64,000 nt of DNA from Pseudomonadota bacterium (GTDB lineage Bacteria > Pseudomonadota > Alphaproteobacteria > Sphingomonadales > Govanellaceae). This document shows positions 61,281 through 64,000 of this stretch, piece after piece. The notes under the pieces were generated by a model. The model saw only the letters and a program-made list of their open reading frames with translations. It had not been told where the DNA came from and did not search any database. The translations under genes and the position numbers were made by a program. Positions within the stretch are counted from its first letter, which is position 1, and the number at the start of each line of letters is the position of its first letter. The stretch lies in the NCBI GenBank assembly GCA_003577275.1, contig QEVO01000001.1:868001-932000 (forward strand), given 5' to 3'.

Positions 61281-61576
61281 GACCGGCCCTCCAGCGACGC
61301 AGGCATCGCCGGCGGCGGCGTAATATTTTGCTCGATCACCGTTTCGCCGTCGCCGATGAGCACCAGATGCTCCACGTTGTCGCGGCGGATCAGCATCAAC
61401 CGGCGGCGGGCGTCGAGCGGCAATATCTCGCTCACCGATAGCCGTTTGACGGCGGATTTCGCCGCCGTTGCCCGCGGCGCCAGGCCGAAGCGACGGGCGA
61501 GCCAGGCAAAGCCGCCCAGGAGCGCCAGCACAAAAATCAGGGCGGCGAGAAAACGCAGGTAGTCAGGGCTGTCCAT
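61277..61576 (-). CDS. fliO: Flagellar assembly protein FliO
   Basis: This 99-residue protein has one N-terminal membrane helix ([21 protein letters not shown]) and a small cytoplasmic domain with [30 protein letters not shown], the FliO pattern. FliO is a scaffold for FliP ring assembly. The ATG at 61576 has AGAAGG upstream; a longer open frame reaches 61648. It overlaps fliP by 4 bp and the preceding gene by 14 bp. Confidence 0.85.
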   Translation of the reverse strand: MDSPDYLRFLAALIFVLALLGGFAWLARRFGLAPRATAAKSAVKRLSVSEILPLDARRRLMLIRRDNVEHLVLIGDGETVIEQNITPPPAMPASLEGRS

Positions 61577-61937
61577 ATAAATCGCCTTCTGCGGAAGTTG
61601 TCGGTTCGTCGCCGTTCTCGGCAACGGTTGTGGAAGCGGCGGGAGCACCCCCGGCGCGGTAAAGATAGGCGAGGATTTCGCTGACCGCGGCCAGTGCTTC
61701 CAGAGGCACCGGGCTGCCGACCTCCATGGCCGCCAGAATGGCGGTCAAATCCTTGTCCTGGCGGACCTTGACGTCGTTGGCGAAGGCCAGTTCGAGGATT
61801 TTTTCGGCATTCTTGCCGAAGCCGACGGCGGTTACCTGGGGAACCTCGCCGGGCCAGGTCTTGGCGTTCAGCGCCACCGCCGCCTGGCGGTCGCCGACCT
61901 GCCGCTGTCCCGGCTGTTTTCTCCCCTCGCGCATCAT
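61563..61937 (-). CDS. FlhX: FlhB C-terminal-domain-like protein
   Basis: This 124-residue protein aligns with the cytoplasmic C-terminal half of FlhB: AVALNAKTWPGEVPQVTAVG followed by AEKILELAFANDVKVRQDKDL. The membrane part and the self-cleaving NPTH motif are missing. Such FlhX proteins can partly replace the FlhB cytoplasmic domain in other bacteria. The start at 61937 follows GGAG; 61958 is an alternative. It is the first gene of flhX-fliO-fliP. Confidence 0.78.
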   Translation of the reverse strand: MMREGRKQPGQRQVGDRQAAVALNAKTWPGEVPQVTAVGFGKNAEKILELAFANDVKVRQDKDLTAILAAMEVGSPVPLEALAAVSEILAYLYRAGGAPAASTTVAENGDEPTTSAEGDLYGQP

Positions 61938-61982
61938 GCTCCAACTCCGTGGGCCCATTCTTGGCGCTCATGGTTAATGGCT

Positions 61983-62022
61983 GGTAAAAATTGGGGAAAA
62001 TTGCAGCGATGCGATTTTTACC
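61983..62022. promoter_or_regulatory. Inverted repeat between flhX and flgB
   Basis: GGTAAAAAT at 61983-61991 and its exact inverse ATTTTTACC at 62014-62022, 22 bp apart. The 188-bp divergent region also holds GTTAA half-sites at 61974 and 62030. It may regulate both units, but no full CtrA box or sigma-54 promoter was found here. Confidence 0.4.
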
Positions 62023-62125
62023 TTTTGTTAACAGCCGAGGCGGACAATGAGATCGCTAAAATTTTAATCGAACTCTACGGATTGACACCGGGCAGAAGGC
62101 AACGGGCGATCTTGGAGCAGGCCGG

Positions 62126-62530
62126 ATGGACTTGAAGCACCTTACGCTGTTTAAAGCGTTGCAGCACAAGATGGGCTGGCTCAGCCGGCGTCAGGCGGTG
62201 CTGTCGCAGAACGTCGCCAACTCCAATACCCCCGATTTCCGCCCCCAGGACTTGAAAAACGTTCGCTTCACTCAGGTCTTGAACCGCGCCGTCGGCGGCA
62301 ATGTCAAGGTCGCCCGCACCCATCCCAACCATCAAAAGCCGCCCAGCGAGAGCGCGGGCGGCGAGGAATACACCGTGCGCAGCGCCGAATTGAAGCGCAA
62401 CGGCAACGGCGTCACCGTCGAGCAGGAACTGCTGAAAATGGCCGAAGTGCAAATGGACTATGGCCTTGTCACCAATCTTTACCGCAAGCATGAAAGCATG
62501 ATCCTCACCGCGCTCGGCCGCAATCGCTGA
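62126..62530 (+). CDS. flgB: Flagellar proximal rod protein FlgB
   Basis: This 134-residue rod protein has the N-terminal motif KMGWLSRRQAVLSQNVANSNTPDFR, typical of FlgB, and a C-terminal helix. It builds the base of the rod with FlgC and FliE. It is the first gene of flgB-flgC-fliE-fliQ-fliR, divergent from flhX. flgC follows after 28 bp. Confidence 0.92.
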   Translation: MDLKHLTLFKALQHKMGWLSRRQAVLSQNVANSNTPDFRPQDLKNVRFTQVLNRAVGGNVKVARTHPNHQKPPSESAGGEEYTVRSAELKRNGNGVTVEQELLKMAEVQMDYGLVTNLYRKHESMILTALGRNR

Positions 62531-62558
62531 GCGTTAGGGGAGCATCGGAGACAGCGTT

Positions 62559-62966
62559 ATGGATCTCTCTAAGTCGTTGATGATTTCAGCCGCCGGCCTG
62601 AAGGCGCAGTCAGTGCGTATTCGGGTGATTTCGGAGAACCTCGCCAACGCCGATTCGCTGGCCAGCTCGCCCACCGATACGCCTTATCGCCGCAAGGTGG
62701 TTTCGTTTCGCAACGAGCTTGATCGCAAGCTCGGCATTCATGAGGTCACGGTCGACGGCGTTACCTTCGACCGCAGCGATTTTGGCAAGCGTTACCAGCC
62801 GGGGCATCCCGGCGCCGACGCCGATGGCTATGTCCGCACGCCCAACGTCGAGCCGCTGTTGGAAGTTATGGACATGCGCCAGGCGCAGCGCAGCTATGAC
62901 GCCAATCTCAACGCCGCCGATACGGCGAAGAACATGATCATGCGCACCATTGATCTGTTGCGGTAA
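62559..62966 (+). CDS. flgC: Flagellar proximal rod protein FlgC
   Basis: This 135-residue rod protein has LMISAAGLKAQSVRIRVISENLANADS at the N-terminus and VEPLLEVMDMRQAQRSYDANLNAADTAKNMI at the C-terminus (each stretch cited across its length). It is of normal length for FlgC, and co-transcribed with flgB and fliE. The RBS is GGGGAG. Confidence 0.95.
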   Translation: MDLSKSLMISAAGLKAQSVRIRVISENLANADSLASSPTDTPYRRKVVSFRNELDRKLGIHEVTVDGVTFDRSDFGKRYQPGHPGADADGYVRTPNVEPLLEVMDMRQAQRSYDANLNAADTAKNMIMRTIDLLR

Positions 62967-62992
62967 AATAACTCAAGAACGAGGAATACGCC

Positions 62993-63304
62993 ATGTCGAT
63001 CAAAGGACTTGATGCCGCCAATGCCTATGCCGCAGCGGCGGCGCGCAGCGGCTCCGGTATGTCGGCGAAAGAAGCGCTGTCCGGCGGTTCCGGGTTTGCC
63101 GATATGCTCCAGGAAGTCACCACTGGGGTGGCGGAGGCTGCCGAGAAAAGCGAGAAAGCCAGCATCGCCGGGCTTAACCGCCAGATGGATCTGGTGGATG
63201 TGGTCAGCGAAGTTTCCAATGCCGAAATGATGGTCAACACCGTGGTGGCGGTGCGCGATCGCGTGATCCAGGCCTATCAGGAAATCATGCGGATGCCGAT
63301 TTAG
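62993..63304 (+). CDS. fliE: Flagellar hook-basal body protein FliE
   Basis: A 103-residue protein with the FliE C-terminal motif QMDLVDVVSEVSNAEMMVNT followed by VVAVRDRVIQAYQEIMRMPI. FliE connects the MS ring to the rod. The N-terminal part is Ala-rich and variable. It lies 26 bp after flgC and 46 bp before fliQ. Confidence 0.94.
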   Translation: MSIKGLDAANAYAAAAARSGSGMSAKEALSGGSGFADMLQEVTTGVAEAAEKSEKASIAGLNRQMDLVDVVSEVSNAEMMVNTVVAVRDRVIQAYQEIMRMPI

Positions 63305-63350
63305 AGCATGATGTTATTAGCTCTAGGTTGTGTTGAGGAAAGAGTGGCAA

Positions 63351-63617
63351 ATGGTCGGGTCCGATGTAATTGACGTGGCGCGCGATGCGATTTGGGTGTT
63401 TCTGATCGTTGCCGGCCCCACCATGCTGGTGGCGTTGGTGGTGGGCTTGGCGATTTCGCTGATACAGGCGCTGACCCAGATTCAGGAAATGACGCTCACC
63501 TTCGTGCCGAAGATCGTGGCGATCTTCGTCTCCCTATTGGTTTTTCTGCCGTTCATGGGCGATGCCCTAAACGGCCTCATGTTCCGCATCTCTGACCGTA
63601 TCGTGAACGGGCTTTAA
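63351..63617 (+). CDS. fliQ: Flagellar export gate protein FliQ
   Basis: This 88-residue protein has two membrane helices and the FliQ motif ALTQIQEMTLTFVPKIVAIF between them. The ATG at 63351 has GAGGA upstream; the earlier codons from 63330 are not needed. FliQ forms the export gate with FliP and FliR, and fliR starts 3 bp after its stop. Confidence 0.94.
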   Translation: MVGSDVIDVARDAIWVFLIVAGPTMLVALVVGLAISLIQALTQIQEMTLTFVPKIVAIFVSLLVFLPFMGDALNGLMFRISDRIVNGL

Positions 63618-63620
63618 GGC

Positions 63621-64000
63621 ATGCTCGGGCAATTTTCTCCCGAGGCGATTTTTGCGTTCTTTCTAGTTTTTTTGCGTCTCGGCTCGGCGCTGATGCTGGC
63701 GCCGGCCTTGGGCGAAAGCATGATCCCGGCGCGCATCCGCCTAAGCTTCGCGCTGCTCCTCAGTCTCGTCATTCTGCCTTTGGTGCGCGATACCTTGCCG
63801 GCCATCCCGCCTGACGCCATGTCGCTGACCCTGGCCTTGCTGCGCGAAATGCTGATCGGCGTCATTCTTGGCGTCGCCACCCGGTTGATCATGAGCGCGC
63901 TGCACGTCATGGGCGTTGTCGTCGCCTATCAGACCGGTCTTGGCGCCGCGCAAGTCTTCGATCCGGTGCAGGGAACGCAGGGCGCCGTGGTTGGCAGTTT
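63621..64000 (+). CDS. fliR: Flagellar export gate protein FliR (3' partial)
   Basis: The first 126 residues are present, and the gene runs off the window. The N-terminal membrane helices (IFAFFLVFLRLGSALMLAPAL) and the segment IPARIRLSFALLLSLVILPL match FliR, followed by REMLIGVILGVATRLIM. It starts 3 bp after fliQ, the usual fliQ-fliR order; flhB commonly follows. Confidence 0.92.
   Translation, partial: MLGQFSPEAIFAFFLVFLRLGSALMLAPALGESMIPARIRLSFALLLSLVILPLVRDTLPAIPPDAMSLTLALLREMLIGVILGVATRLIMSALHVMGVVVAYQTGLGAAQVFDPVQGTQGAVVGS

Overview
The window is a GC-rich chromosomal segment of a motile alphaproteobacterium, most likely from the Rhodospirillales. The evidence is a CtrA cell-cycle regulator, the alphaproteobacterial flagellar genes flbT, flaF, fliX and fliL, DUF2336, DUF4170 and CHAD/CYTH proteins, a DksA with a degenerate zinc finger, and a CheA with a C-terminal receiver. 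I cannot name a genus. I saw no rRNA, tRNA, CRISPR array or replication origin.

Layout. (1) 1-4623: chemotaxis operon cheA(partial)-cheW-cheY-cheB-cheR, closed by a bidirectional terminator shared with ctrA on the opposite strand. (2) 4699-7414: ctrA divergent from fliI-fliJ. (3) 7417-15640: accessory stretch with an IS481-type transposase homologue lacking the third catalytic acid, an ECF sigma factor, two DUF2589-like proteins plus a pesticin-type lysozyme, a large membrane-bound patatin, and an AT-rich two-gene unit resembling a toxin-antitoxin pair. (4) 15636-28713: housekeeping and transport genes: Lrp/saccharopine dehydrogenase, CHAD/ParA/CYTH, ActP-DUF485, MlaC, cytochrome c, an AGCS symporter, DUF2336 and a coiled-coil membrane protein. 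(5) 28913-31498: a receiver lacking its phospho-acceptor Asp, an HPt protein and tandem PAS-type proteins. (6) 31569-39065: ICMT-like methyltransferase, a split VWA/MoxR pair, envelope proteins and a frameshifted amidase. (7) 39169-64000: a large flagellar region with flagellin synthesis (TPR glycosyltransferase, FlbT, FlaF, two inverted flagellins, FlaG), rod/ring operons (flgI-flgJ-FlgN-like; flgF-flgG-flgA-flgH), fliX, dksA, fliL-fliM-DUF6468-motE, cheZ, two motB-like genes, a large TPR protein, flhX-fliO-fliP, and flgB-flgC-fliE-fliQ-fliR (cut by the window end).

Regulation can be read from the DNA. Candidate CtrA boxes (TTAA-N7-TTAA) lie before fliX and cheZ, with near matches before fliI, a DUF2336 gene and the PAS genes. 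Sigma-54 promoters precede both flagellins, flgI and flgF. Each of these has one or two copies of the dyad GGCA-N5-TGCC about 65-140 bp upstream, the expected position of an enhancer for the flagellar activator FlbD. This is a Caulobacter-like transcriptional hierarchy: CtrA for early genes, sigma-54/FlbD for late genes.

The best candidates for undescribed biology are the bicistron at 14882-15639, the DUF2589/lysozyme/patatin cluster, the altered transposase followed by a sigma factor, the pseudo-receiver/HPt pair, and the two unequal MotB paralogues without an adjacent MotA.
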